The translations under genes and the position numbers were made by a program. Under the pieces are notes generated by a model. The model did no database searches and was not told the DNA's origin. It saw only the letters and a list, made by a program, of their open reading frames with translations. 10,012 nucleotides of DNA from Candidatus Omnitrophota bacterium (lineage in GTDB: Bacteria; Omnitrophota; Gorgyraeia; JABMRN01; RBG-13-46-9), in NCBI GenBank assembly GCA_016782495.1, contig JADHYL010000017.1, positions 1 to 10,012 of the forward strand, given 5' to 3'. The stretch's first letter is position 1. Each line of letters starts with the position of its first letter. This document shows positions 1 through 6,050 of the stretch, one piece after another.

Positions 1-1440
1 GGCCAGGGATGTCCCTTCTTCCCCTATTACTTTCATCATTTGCATGACGTCGCTACTTTTGCGCAAGATTCGGCGGGCGGTTTCTGTTTCTTTCTCATCG
101 ATAAAGCTTTTGTACTTTGACCAGCTTATTAAGGGATCGATAGCCGGGTACCGCCGCGCGTCCGAGCGTTCTCTCGAAAGTCCGTGAAATGCGCCGACGA
201 CTTTAAGCGTAGCCTGCGTGACCGGTTCCTCAAAGTTCCCGCCTGCAGGGCTTACCGTGCCGCCTATGGTAACGGAACCCTTTGTCCCGTCGTTAAGCCT
301 TACGGCGCCTGCGCGCTCATAGAAAGAGGCTATCCGTGATTCAAGGTAAGCCGGAAATGCCTCTTCGCCCGGGATCTCTTCCAGACGTCCGGACATCTCC
401 CTCATGGCCTGCGCCCACCTTGAAGTAGAATCAGCCAGGAGCAAAACATTTAATCCCATTTGGCGGTAGTATTCCGCAATGGTAACAGCTGTATAGACGC
501 TTGATTCTCTCGCCGCAACCGGCATTGAGCTCGTATTGCAGATTATTACTGTCCGGTCGCTTAAGGGCCTGCCGGTTCGCGGATCCTTCATCTTTGGAAA
601 CGTTTTTAATGTCTCGACTACCTCGCCGGCCCGCTCCCCGCAGGCCGCTATGATAACTATATCAACTTCCGCGTGCCTTGCCGTAAGTTGCTGAAGCACG
701 GTCTTTCCCGCGCCGAAAGGCCCCGGAATACAGTATGTCCCTCCGCGAGCGACGGGAAAGAGGGAATCTATGATGCGCATTTTAGTAACGAGCGGCTCCT
801 GGGGCTTTAATTTCTCCCTATACGAGCGTATGGGAATCTTAACCGGCCATATCTGCTGGAGAAAGACATCGTGCGCATTGCCGGATTCGTCTTTTAATTT
901 TGCGATGGGTTCTTTTAAATTATATACGCCTTTTTTCGCTATTGATACGAGTTCGAGATTGCCCTTGAGGTCGAAGGGAACCATTATGTAATGTTTAAAA
1001 ATCTTCTCCGGGACATGGCCGAGCTTATCGCCCGCTCGCAGTATGTCGCCTTTTTTGACAGAGGGGGTAAACTCCCATTTTGCCGCATCGGGAAGCGCTT
1101 CAAGGTATACGCCGCGTTCAAGAAAAAAGCCGCACTTTTCGGCCAGGGCCGGAAGCGGGTTCTGCAATCCGTCAAATATCTGGCCTAAAAGCCCTGGTCC
1201 CAGCTCAACGGAAAGAAGCTCATCCGTAAACTCTACCTCTTCCCCTATCTCGAGGCCGCCTGTATTCTCATATACCTGCATTTCGGCATTTTTATCTCTT
1301 ATGCGTATTACCTCGGATTTTAGCCGCTCCTTCTTGTGAACAATATACGCGACTTCGTTCTGGACGATAAAATCGTCCACCAGAGCGGTCACCATATTGC
1401 CGTTAATTTTTATTATGCGTCCGATTCTTTTTGATGCCAT
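1..1440 (-). CDS. atpA: V-type ATP synthase/ATPase catalytic subunit A (3' end cut by window edge)
   Basis: This is the nucleotide-hydrolysing subunit of the V1 head of a bacterial V/A-type ATPase, which couples ATP turnover to ion transport across the membrane. My own translation gives 480 codons open to the left edge; the family is usually about 580-600 residues, so roughly the last 100 are outside. It begins MASKRIGRIIKINGNMV, the usual beta-barrel start. Residues about 115-190 form the extra 'non-homologous' region that separates A subunits from F-type beta. The Walker A P-loop GPFGAGKT is at residues 240-247, with K246 as the phosphate-binding lysine. Further conserved stretches follow: ACGERAGEV, LLLADSTSRWAQAMRE, and GTVSPAGGNFEEPVT. 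The start ATG lies inside the end of the DUF2764 gene (28 nt overlap), so translation is probably coupled. The PFGAGKT form and the gene order resemble Chlamydia and spirochaete enzymes. Confidence 0.97.
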   Translation of the reverse strand, partial: MASKRIGRIIKINGNMVTALVDDFIVQNEVAYIVHKKERLKSEVIRIRDKNAEMQVYENTGGLEIGEEVEFTDELLSVELGPGLLGQIFDGLQNPLPALAEKCGFFLERGVYLEALPDAAKWEFTPSVKKGDILRAGDKLGHVPEKIFKHYIMVPFDLKGNLELVSIAKKGVYNLKEPIAKLKDESGNAHDVFLQQIWPVKIPIRSYREKLKPQEPLVTKMRIIDSLFPVARGGTYCIPGPFGAGKTVLQQLTARHAEVDIVIIAACGERAGEVVETLKTFPKMKDPRTGRPLSDRTVIICNTSSMPVAARESSVYTAVTIAEYYRQMGLNVLLLADSTSRWAQAMREMSGRLEEIPGEEAFPAYLESRIASFYERAGAVRLNDGTKGSVTIGGTVSPAGGNFEEPVTQATLKVVGAFHGLSRERSDARRYPAIDPLISWSKYKSFIDEKETETARRILRKSSDVMQMMKVIGEEGTSLA

Positions 1441-1967
1441 ATCGCCTCTTCTAAAAGACGGGGCCTCTCTGCCTCGTTTATCCTCTCCCATTTTGCCGCA
1501 AGCAACAACTTATGAGCATACGTTATGAGAAAATCTATGTTGAAAAAATTGCCCGAGGTCAATTCTTCCAGGAAATGCCATCTTTCTTCGTCCAGCATTC
1601 TTTCGGATTCAAGGATAGAGGGATTTTTATAAGCGTTCATCGCGATGTTGCTTACGGTGGGTTCGGCGTATCCGTCCTTACGTAGATATTTAATGGGGTC
1701 TTCGTGTTTGCGGCCGGCCCTTATTTTTACCAATTCGTTTCTCAGTGCCGTGTCAAAGGCGCGCCATTTCCCGAGCGTGGGGTAGGAATTATCATATGGA
1801 CTTTCGGTTATGTTTCTGGCGGCCTTTATGACATTAATGTCGGTTTCCGATACAAGGTCCTCGCACATCTCGAGAAATCTTTCAAAAGAAAAAGGCGCAC
1901 TTCTTCCGAAATGAAGCATGGGTAGGCTCGATATCAAATATGTGTAATAGCTAGGGGTATTGGTCAC
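1413..1967 (-). CDS. V-type ATPase-associated DUF2764 family protein
   Basis: A 184-residue soluble protein without a signal peptide or membrane segment. The N-terminus, with SYYTYLISSLPML followed by a segment on 'FERFLEMCEDL', fits the DUF2764 family, which is encoded between the E and A subunit genes of V-type ATPases in Chlamydia, spirochaetes and Bacteroidetes. Its exact role there is not established; it is presumed to be a V1 accessory or stalk component. The start is GTG, and the sequence GTGA joins it to the stop of atpE with a 4-nt overlap. The 3' end overlaps atpA by 28 nt. This tight packing argues for coupled translation and a stoichiometric role in the complex. The family call rests on the N-terminal pattern, size and position rather than on any catalytic motif; the position is the strongest support. 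Confidence 0.85.
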   Translation of the reverse strand: MTNTPSYYTYLISSLPMLHFGRSAPFSFERFLEMCEDLVSETDINVIKAARNITESPYDNSYPTLGKWRAFDTALRNELVKIRAGRKHEDPIKYLRKDGYAEPTVSNIAMNAYKNPSILESERMLDEERWHFLEELTSGNFFNIDFLITYAHKLLLAAKWERINEAERPRLLEEAIWHQKESDA

Positions 1968-2584
1968 TTTTTGCCACCCCCGGACAATTCTTTCATCATC
2001 TCGGCCAGATTCGGTCTAATGCGACCGGCAAGATATTCCGCGAGCGCTTTACCCGAAAAATCGTAAGAGGATTTCCCTCCGTCGTAGCTTATTAAGAACC
2101 CGCCGCGGATATCACCCGAAGACCTCAAGGTTATCCCTTTTTTCATCTCCTGGTTAAGTTCCTTCAAAAGGCTTTTTTCTAATTTACCGATATCCTCTTT
2201 GCCGAGTGAAATCACGATACCTTTTTCCCCCTCGGTTTTTGGGATCCTGATAAGTGATGTTATGATTTTAGCCATCTCCTCGGGCCGGAGCGCTTCTCTG
2301 ACATGGGACAGCGCAATCCTCTCAAGCATGCCGTTTATTTCTTTTTTTAAAGAAAGCGCCAGGTCTCTTCCGGCCTGCCTTATAGTTTCTTTCGCGCTTT
2401 CTTCCATTCTGGCGATTCTTTCCCCGGCGTCCGATATAAGGTTTCCGGCTTCTTTTTTGGCCCTTTCCATGACAGCGCTTGCTTTTTCTTTCGCCTCTTC
2501 TTCTATAGATCTTGCTTTTTCCTCCGCGGCCTTAACGCCGTCTTCCTTTATTTTTTCTATAAGGGCTTTCAGTTCTTCCGCCAT
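1964..2584 (-). CDS. atpE: V-type ATPase subunit E (peripheral stalk)
   Basis: Subunit E forms, with a partner helix subunit, the peripheral stalk that holds the V1 head against rotation. The protein has 206 residues, normal for bacterial and archaeal E subunits. Residues 1-105 are a highly charged Lys/Glu/Ala-rich helix with coiled-coil character (for example EEKARSIEEEAKEKASAVME), and residues about 110-200 form the globular part that contacts A/B subunits, with GDIRGGFLISYDGGKSSYDF matching the family's typical 'GG' region. The start ATG has an AGGAG Shine-Dalgarno (2591-2595) six bases upstream. A strong promoter lies just ahead, so this is the first gene of the ATPase operon. The stop TGA overlaps the GTG start of the next gene. 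In Chlamydia trachomatis the same order, E, DUF2764, A, is found, followed by B, D, I and K. Confidence 0.9.
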   Translation of the reverse strand: MAEELKALIEKIKEDGVKAAEEKARSIEEEAKEKASAVMERAKKEAGNLISDAGERIARMEESAKETIRQAGRDLALSLKKEINGMLERIALSHVREALRPEEMAKIITSLIRIPKTEGEKGIVISLGKEDIGKLEKSLLKELNQEMKKGITLRSSGDIRGGFLISYDGGKSSYDFSGKALAEYLAGRIRPNLAEMMKELSGGGKK

Positions 2585-2630
2585 GATAATCTCCTATTTA
2601 TATAATCTCGAGAGTTTATTCATTATTAAA

Positions 2631-2659
2631 ATTATATGCTATAACGGTGGGGATTGCAA
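2631..2659 (-). promoter_or_regulatory. Sigma70-like promoter of the V-ATPase operon
   Basis: On the minus strand a -35 element TTGCAA (2654-2659, 4 of 6 bases of consensus) is followed after exactly 17 bases by a perfect -10 TATAAT (2631-2636). Transcription would start near 2624, giving a leader of about 40 bases that carries the AGGAG site of atpE. It lies in the 76-base gap between pyrE and atpE. No terminator was seen between the two genes, so read-through from pyr may also occur. Confidence 0.75.
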
Positions 2660-2660
2660 C

Positions 2661-3227
2661 TTATTTTCGCGAGCCTGGTTTGGTTATTGGGATTTTAGCG
2701 GCGCACAAAGGGCAATTTTCGGATTTATATGTAGGGATATCGATCTTTATAAGGCTTTCGGTCTTTACGCCGAAATCTATTCCGGCCGAACGGTCAACGA
2801 GGCACCCCACTCCGACAATCTCAGAGCCGAAGGATCTTACAACCTCTATGACTTCCTTTGTTGAAAGTCCCGTTGTCACTACGTCCTCGACAACTAAAAT
2901 CTTGTCCTTTTTATTTAATTCAAACCCCCGACGGAGAGCCATTTTCCCTTCGACCCTTTCCGTAAATAAACTTTGTGCGTCAAGCGCTCTTGCCACTTCA
3001 TGCGAGACGACAATGCCGCCGAGGGCCGGCGCTATGACAACGTCCGGTCTTGTGCTCTTGAACTTTTCTGCAAGGGCTCCGCAAAGCTTTTTGGCATGCC
3101 TGGGGAACTGAAGAACGCGGGCGCATTGAAGGTACTGGGCGCTGTGAAGTCCGCTTGACAGTTTAAAATGGCCTTCGAGTATCGCGCCTGTTTTTCGGAA
3201 AATATCTAAGATTTCTTTTGTCGTCAT
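2661..3227 (-). CDS. pyrE: Orotate phosphoribosyltransferase
   Basis: It joins orotate to PRPP to give orotidine 5'-monophosphate, the fifth step of de novo UMP synthesis, in the cytosol. The 188-residue protein is within the range of the compact bacterial form. The PRPP-binding signature VVEDVVTTG is at residues 112-120. The N-terminal part has the usual GHFKLSSGLHSAQYLQ substrate-side segment (residues 19-34), and APALGGIVV (66-74) is the family's loop. A CPLC pair at residues 172-175 and a KPGSR tail are common in this subgroup. The start ATG follows a GGAGAGG Shine-Dalgarno (3233-3239) with a 5-base spacer. Four bases of that site lie in the stem of a hairpin repeat, which may limit translation. 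It is the last pyr gene before the ATPase promoter. Confidence 0.96.
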   Translation of the reverse strand: MTTKEILDIFRKTGAILEGHFKLSSGLHSAQYLQCARVLQFPRHAKKLCGALAEKFKSTRPDVVIAPALGGIVVSHEVARALDAQSLFTERVEGKMALRRGFELNKKDKILVVEDVVTTGLSTKEVIEVVRSFGSEIVGVGCLVDRSAGIDFGVKTESLIKIDIPTYKSENCPLCAAKIPITKPGSRK

Positions 3228-3232
3228 GGTAT

Positions 3233-3239
3233 CCTCTCC
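3233..3239 (-). promoter_or_regulatory. pyrE ribosome binding site, partly inside a hairpin stem
   Basis: Minus-strand GGAGAGG, five bases before the pyrE ATG. Bases 3236-3239 (GGAG) form the outer end of the 23-bp stem of the upstream repeat and pair with CTCC at 3317-3320, so the hairpin would hide about half of the site. Confidence 0.7.
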
Positions 3240-3320
3240 GGTTGCTCGAGTGGGTTTTCTCGCTTCCGTGCTTTAGTGTAATCCTAACACACGCTCAAAA
3301 ACCCACTCGAGCAACCGGAG
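3236..3320. repeat. Hairpin repeat element, copy 1 (85 bp, 23-bp perfect inverted repeat)
   Basis: The arms 3236-3258 and 3298-3320 are perfect reverse complements. They enclose a 39-base centre that includes CTCGCTTCCGTGC and CCTAACACACGCTC. The same core arms (TTGCTCGAGT / ACTCGAGCAA) and nearly the same centre occur in the copy at 5945-6031. It fills most of the pyrF-pyrE gap. In the mRNA it would be a long stem ending at the pyrE ribosome binding site. No U-run follows, so it is not a standard terminator. It is probably a dispersed REP- or MITE-like palindrome; no transposase is present. Confidence 0.92.
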
Positions 3321-3341
3321 CGCTCCCTTCTACATGGTTTT

Positions 3342-4004
3342 CTAACCTTCCAATTCTTTTAAAATCCTCTTCGCTGCCAGAGCCGGGTTTTTTGCCTCTG
3401 TTATGGGCCTACCTATTACAATAAAATCAGCCCCGTTTTCAACCGCTTCTTTCGGGGTGGTAATTCTTTTCTGGTCGTCCTCCTTCGCCCATGAAGGCCT
3501 GATGCCGGGATTCACTACTATAAAGTTTTTGCCACAGGCCTTTTTGACGCTCGTCGTTTCTCTGGCAGAGCACACAATTCCGTCGAGGGATTCCTTTTTC
3601 GCCAAATGCGCGAGTTTAATAATTTCTCTTCGGCTTTTTACTTCTTTACTCGTAAGAACGGTAACGCCCAAAAGAAGCGGCATTTTATTTTTGTCTTTTA
3701 AAGCTTTCTTCGCTTTCTTTAGCATGTCACTGCCGCCCGATACGTGAAGCGTTAGCATGAAGACGTTATGCCTTGCCGCTGCCAGCGTGGCTTTCGCAAC
3801 CGTGTTCGGTATATCGAAAAATTTAAGGTCCAGAAAAACCTTTTTTCGTTTCTTGTTTATATACTCGATTATTCCGGGGCCGGCGCTTACAAAAAGTTCG
3901 CTTCCTACTTTGAATATATTGACATAAGGGGATAATTTATTGATTAGCTTTTTTGCTTTATCGAAAGAATCTACATCTAATGCAACGATCAGTTTGTTAT
4001 TCAT
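3342..4004 (-). CDS. pyrF: Orotidine 5'-phosphate decarboxylase
   Basis: It decarboxylates OMP to UMP, the last step of the pathway. The 220-residue TIM-barrel protein carries the expected residues: VALDVD at 7-12 with D10, K32 in the FKVG strand, the catalytic DxKxxD cluster D59-L-K61-F-F-D64 followed by IPNT, the TLHVSGG strand (85-91), NPGIRP (165-170), and the phosphate-binding IGRP (197-200) with R199. Length is normal for the bacterial group I family. The ATG has an AGAGGA Shine-Dalgarno (4008-4013) with a 3-base spacer. The upstream hairpin begins exactly at the edge of this site. It lies between pyrD and pyrE, and both flanking gaps carry hairpin repeats, so it is in the operon but not translationally coupled to its neighbours. 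Confidence 0.96.
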   Translation of the reverse strand: MNNKLIVALDVDSFDKAKKLINKLSPYVNIFKVGSELFVSAGPGIIEYINKKRKKVFLDLKFFDIPNTVAKATLAAARHNVFMLTLHVSGGSDMLKKAKKALKDKNKMPLLLGVTVLTSKEVKSRREIIKLAHLAKKESLDGIVCSARETTSVKKACGKNFIVVNPGIRPSWAKEDDQKRITTPKEAVENGADFIVIGRPITEAKNPALAAKRILKELEG

Positions 4005-4007
4005 GCT

Positions 4008-4013
4008 TCCTCT
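4008..4013 (-). promoter_or_regulatory. pyrF ribosome binding site adjoining a hairpin
   Basis: Minus-strand AGAGGA three bases before the pyrF ATG. Its first base (4013) is the last paired base of the hairpin 4013-4074, so the ribosome site directly abuts the stem. Confidence 0.7.
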
Positions 4014-4074
4014 ACAGGCTTACCTGCCTGCCCTCGGCTTCGCCGAGAGGCGAGCCGGCAGGCAGGCGCCTGTA
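4013..4074. repeat. GC-rich compound hairpin upstream of pyrF
   Basis: Three nested stems are visible: 4013-4019 with 4068-4074 (TACAGGC/GCCTGTA), 4023-4032 with 4057-4066 (CCTGCCTGCC/GGCAGGCAGG), and an apical stem 4033-4038 with 4042-4047 (CTCGGC/GCCGAG) closed by a three-base loop. It shares GCCTGCCCTC and a CTCGGC/GCCGAG-type apex with the next hairpin at 4098-4147, so the two seem to be members of one dispersed palindromic family. It is much richer in G+C than the genes beside it. No U-run follows on either strand. Confidence 0.85.
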
Positions 4075-4097
4075 GCATCCTTCATGGGCGCGGTATT

Positions 4098-4147
4098 CCC
4101 CACACGCCTGCCCTCCGTAGCCTCGGCGAAGGAGGGTAAGTGTGGGG
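4098..4147. repeat. GC-rich hairpin directly after pyrD
   Basis: The outer stem pairs 4098-4105 with 4140-4147 (CCCCACAC/GTGTGGGG) and the inner stem pairs 4111-4116 with 4131-4136 (CCCTCC/GGAGGG). The last base touches the pyrD stop codon (4148-4150). The sequence GCCTGCCCTC at 4106-4115 repeats that at 4026-4035 in the neighbouring hairpin. It may protect the pyrD mRNA end from 3' exonucleases; that role is inferred by analogy with REP elements. Confidence 0.8.
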
Positions 4148-5116
4148 TTATGTTCTAAGCTTGCCTACTAACGATTTTATACTCTTTATCTTCCTTTTTC
4201 CCAAATACTCCTTTATCCCCTTTATAATTTCCAAGGGCGCCCTCGGGTTTATGAAATTTGCCGTTCCGACCTGTACCGCGCTTGCCCCCGAGAGGATAAA
4301 CTCTATTGCGTCCCGCCAATCCATTATCCCACCCATGCCGATTACGGGTATCTTAACCGTATTATACACGTCCCATACACATTTTAAAGCTAAAGGTTTT
4401 ATAGCCGGGCCGCTTAACCCGCCAGTTATATTCCCGAGCTTCGGTTTCATGGTGTCTGTGTCGACGAGCATGCCCGGATAAGTGTTTATAAGAGAAATCG
4501 CGTCGCTCCCAGCTTTTTGGGCTTCTTTTGCAATCGCGCCTATGTCCGTTACGTTCGGCGAAAGCTTTGCTATTAAAGTAAGCGATGTCGTTTTTCTAAT
4601 TTTTTTGATTATTTTGCGCACGGCTATTTTATCCTGCGCTAAAAATCTGCATTTAGTGCCTTTATGAATAACGTTCGGGCAGGAAAGGTTTATTTCCAGG
4701 GCCTTGACGCACTTTATTTTTGACAATTCCCTTGTCAGCTTTAAAAATTCTTCGGTGCTATCGCCGGCAATGCTTACGATAACCGGTATTTTCAGCCTCT
4801 CGAGGTGCGGAACTTTCTTAAAACAGAAATCCTTGAGGCCGTCGTTATCCAGCCCTATAGAATTCAAAAGTCCTGAAGGTGTTTCTACAATCCGCGGCGG
4901 CGGGTTCCCTTCCCGCTTATTAAGGGTAATGGTTTTCGTAACTATGGCCCCGAGTTTATTGATATCGATGAGGTCCTTTATTTCTTTGCCGAATCCCGCT
5001 GTCCCGGAAGCTAAAATCACCGGGTTTTTAAGACGTAATTTCCCTATCGAAACCTCTAAAGCAGCGTTGTCTCGTGTCCTTGTGTCATGTGTCATGTGTC
5101 CCTTTTTCATCTCCAT
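4148..5116 (-). CDS. pyrD: Dihydroorotate dehydrogenase, class 1B catalytic subunit
   Basis: It oxidises dihydroorotate to orotate on FMN and passes electrons to PyrK. It has 322 residues, slightly longer than the usual ~305. Conserved parts are NPVILASGTAGFG (31-43), the TKTITLNKREGNPPPR segment (60-75), EINLSCPN (141-148) with C146 as the class 1 catalytic base, KLSPNVTDI (184-192), INTYPGM (200-206), GGLSGPAIKPLA (222-233) and IPVIGMGGI (246-254). The Cys base and the adjacent pyrK show class 1B, which uses NAD through PyrK. The first ATG (5116) has GGAG upstream and overlaps pyrK by 10 nt. The extra N-terminal residues, about 8-17, come from a 7-base tandem repeat, so a later start is possible, but the ribosome site supports the first ATG. 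Confidence 0.96.
   Translation of the reverse strand: MEMKKGHMTHDTRTRDNAALEVSIGKLRLKNPVILASGTAGFGKEIKDLIDINKLGAIVTKTITLNKREGNPPPRIVETPSGLLNSIGLDNDGLKDFCFKKVPHLERLKIPVIVSIAGDSTEEFLKLTRELSKIKCVKALEINLSCPNVIHKGTKCRFLAQDKIAVRKIIKKIRKTTSLTLIAKLSPNVTDIGAIAKEAQKAGSDAISLINTYPGMLVDTDTMKPKLGNITGGLSGPAIKPLALKCVWDVYNTVKIPVIGMGGIMDWRDAIEFILSGASAVQVGTANFINPRAPLEIIKGIKEYLGKRKIKSIKSLVGKLRT
5074..5102. repeat. Heptamer tandem repeat in the 5' end of pyrD
   Basis: Plus-strand units GTGTCCTT, GTGTCAT, GTGTCAT, GTGTCCC follow one another. They encode the low-complexity residues around HMTHDTRTRD before the first conserved PyrD strand. A change of one unit would shift the reading frame unless an ATG downstream were used. 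Confidence 0.75.
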
Positions 5117-5922
5117 ATAATCTCCTTCGCGTCAAAAACGGGCCCGTCTTTACATACAAGTCTATACCCGCTACGTGTCTTGACGGCGCAGCCTAGGCAC
5201 GTTCCCGTGCCGCAGGCGATATATTCCTCGAGCGAAACCTGACACGGTATTTTATAACGTTTAGCAAGTTTTGCAACTTCTTTAAGCATTGGATTTGGCC
5301 CGCAAGCGTAAATCGTATCTCGTATGTCGTATGTCGTATGTCGTAATTTATTCTTCAGTAAATTGGTTACTAGACCTTTATAGCCTTTGGAGCCGTCTTC
5401 GGTGGCGACAAATACTTTAGCGCCTATTTTTCGGAAATCTTTTTCGCAAACAACCTCTTTTTTGCTTCGTGCCCCGATAAAAACAGATAATTTATGCCCG
5501 GCGTCGGATAATTCTTTCCCAAGCGCCGCAAGCGGCGCTACGCCATGCCCCCCTGCAACCAATGTGGCTACAACAGGTTGCGGGCTGCCCGTCCCGGTCT
5601 TTGCCGATGAATGGGCCGTAGACTTAAAGTCAAAACCGTTGCCCAGCGGCCCCAGAACGTCTAATACGTCCCCTTTTTTCTTGGTTGATAAAATTTCCGT
5701 GGCCTCTCCAACGACTTTATATAAAATTTCGATTCCTTTCCTGGTAATCTTATGGGCGCCGAAGGGCTTTCGCAAGAGCGGTTTATACGAATTGTTGACT
5801 TTTACGTTAAAAAATTGCCCCGGTTTTACTTTTTTTCTAAGCCCGGCTGCCTTAAAAGACAATATATAGTGATCTTTCGCTATTTTTTTGTTTGAGATTA
5901 CTTTCGCTTTAAATTGTTTCAT
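5107..5922 (-). CDS. pyrK: Dihydroorotate dehydrogenase electron transfer subunit (FAD, [2Fe-2S])
   Basis: PyrK carries electrons from the FMN of PyrD through its [2Fe-2S] cluster and FAD to NAD+. The 271-residue protein has a ferredoxin-reductase fold: an FAD-binding barrel with LLRKPFG (49-55), a nucleotide-binding part with LVAGGHGVAPL (121-131) and YACGPNPML (205-213), and a C-terminal cluster with cysteines C237, C242, C245 and C257 in the order CxxxxCxxC-x11-C. Two oddities are seen. Residues about 100-120, between GNGFDF and LVAGG, form an insert rich in Ser, Thr and Gly. Residues about 193-203 are encoded by a 7-base tandem repeat. The start ATG has only a weak, distant Shine-Dalgarno-like GGAAAG, 12 bases away. 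The hairpin repeat copy 2 ends 22 bases before the start. Confidence 0.94.
   Translation of the reverse strand: MKQFKAKVISNKKIAKDHYILSFKAAGLRKKVKPGQFFNVKVNNSYKPLLRKPFGAHKITRKGIEILYKVVGEATEILSTKKKGDVLDVLGPLGNGFDFKSTAHSSAKTGTGSPQPVVATLVAGGHGVAPLAALGKELSDAGHKLSVFIGARSKKEVVCEKDFRKIGAKVFVATEDGSKGYKGLVTNLLKNKLRHTTYDIRDTIYACGPNPMLKEVAKLAKRYKIPCQVSLEEYIACGTGTCLGCAVKTRSGYRLVCKDGPVFDAKEIIWR
5314..5345. repeat. Heptamer tandem repeat inside pyrK
   Basis: Plus-strand CGTATCT is followed by three perfect CGTATGT units (5321-5341) and a partial CGTA. It is translated on the minus strand as the segment LRHTTYDIRDTIYA, just before the conserved ACGPNPML motif. The reading frame stays open through it. Confidence 0.85.
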
Positions 5923-5944
5923 AAGTTAAGTATTCTTTCCATCC

Positions 5945-6031
5945 ACCCTGCTTGCTCGAGTAGGTTCTCTCGCTTCCGTGCGTTAGTATCCTCCTAACAC
6001 ACGCTCGAGAACCTACTCGAGCAAGCAGGGT
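5945..6031. repeat. Hairpin repeat element, copy 2 (87 bp, 25-bp perfect inverted repeat)
   Basis: The arms 5945-5969 and 6007-6031 are perfect reverse complements. An inner stem, GTTAG/CTAAC, can form in the centre. It is the sister of 3236-3320: the core TTGCTCGAGT and the centre CTCGCTTCCGTGC ... CCTAACACACGCTC are shared, and several differences in the arms are matched by complementary changes on the other side. It lies between the EndoQ stop (6051) and the pyrK start (5922), in the largest non-coding part of that junction. No U-run follows it. Confidence 0.92.
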
Positions 6032-6050
6032 CAAGCTAGGCATGTTTATC

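Noticed and set aside
2606..2613. Palindrome TCTCGAGA in the atpE leader, resembling the CTCGAG core of the repeats
   Set aside because: Only eight bases match and no arms or centre of the element are present, so it is likely chance.
2199..2864. Plus-strand open frame of 221 codons across atpE and pyrE
   Set aside because: It lies opposite clear atpE and pyrE coding, is rich in Ser and Leu as expected of an antisense shadow, and has no family features.
3236..3320. Hairpin as rho-independent terminator after pyrF
   Set aside because: The stem is strong but no U-run follows on either strand, and the pyrE ribosome site starts inside it. The same lack of a U-run applies to the hairpins at 4013-4074, 4098-4147 and 5945-6031.
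3236..6031. Two palindromes as ends of one composite mobile element carrying pyrK, pyrD and pyrF
   Set aside because: Each copy is a complete palindrome by itself, no transposase is present, and the genes between form a normal part of the pyr operon.
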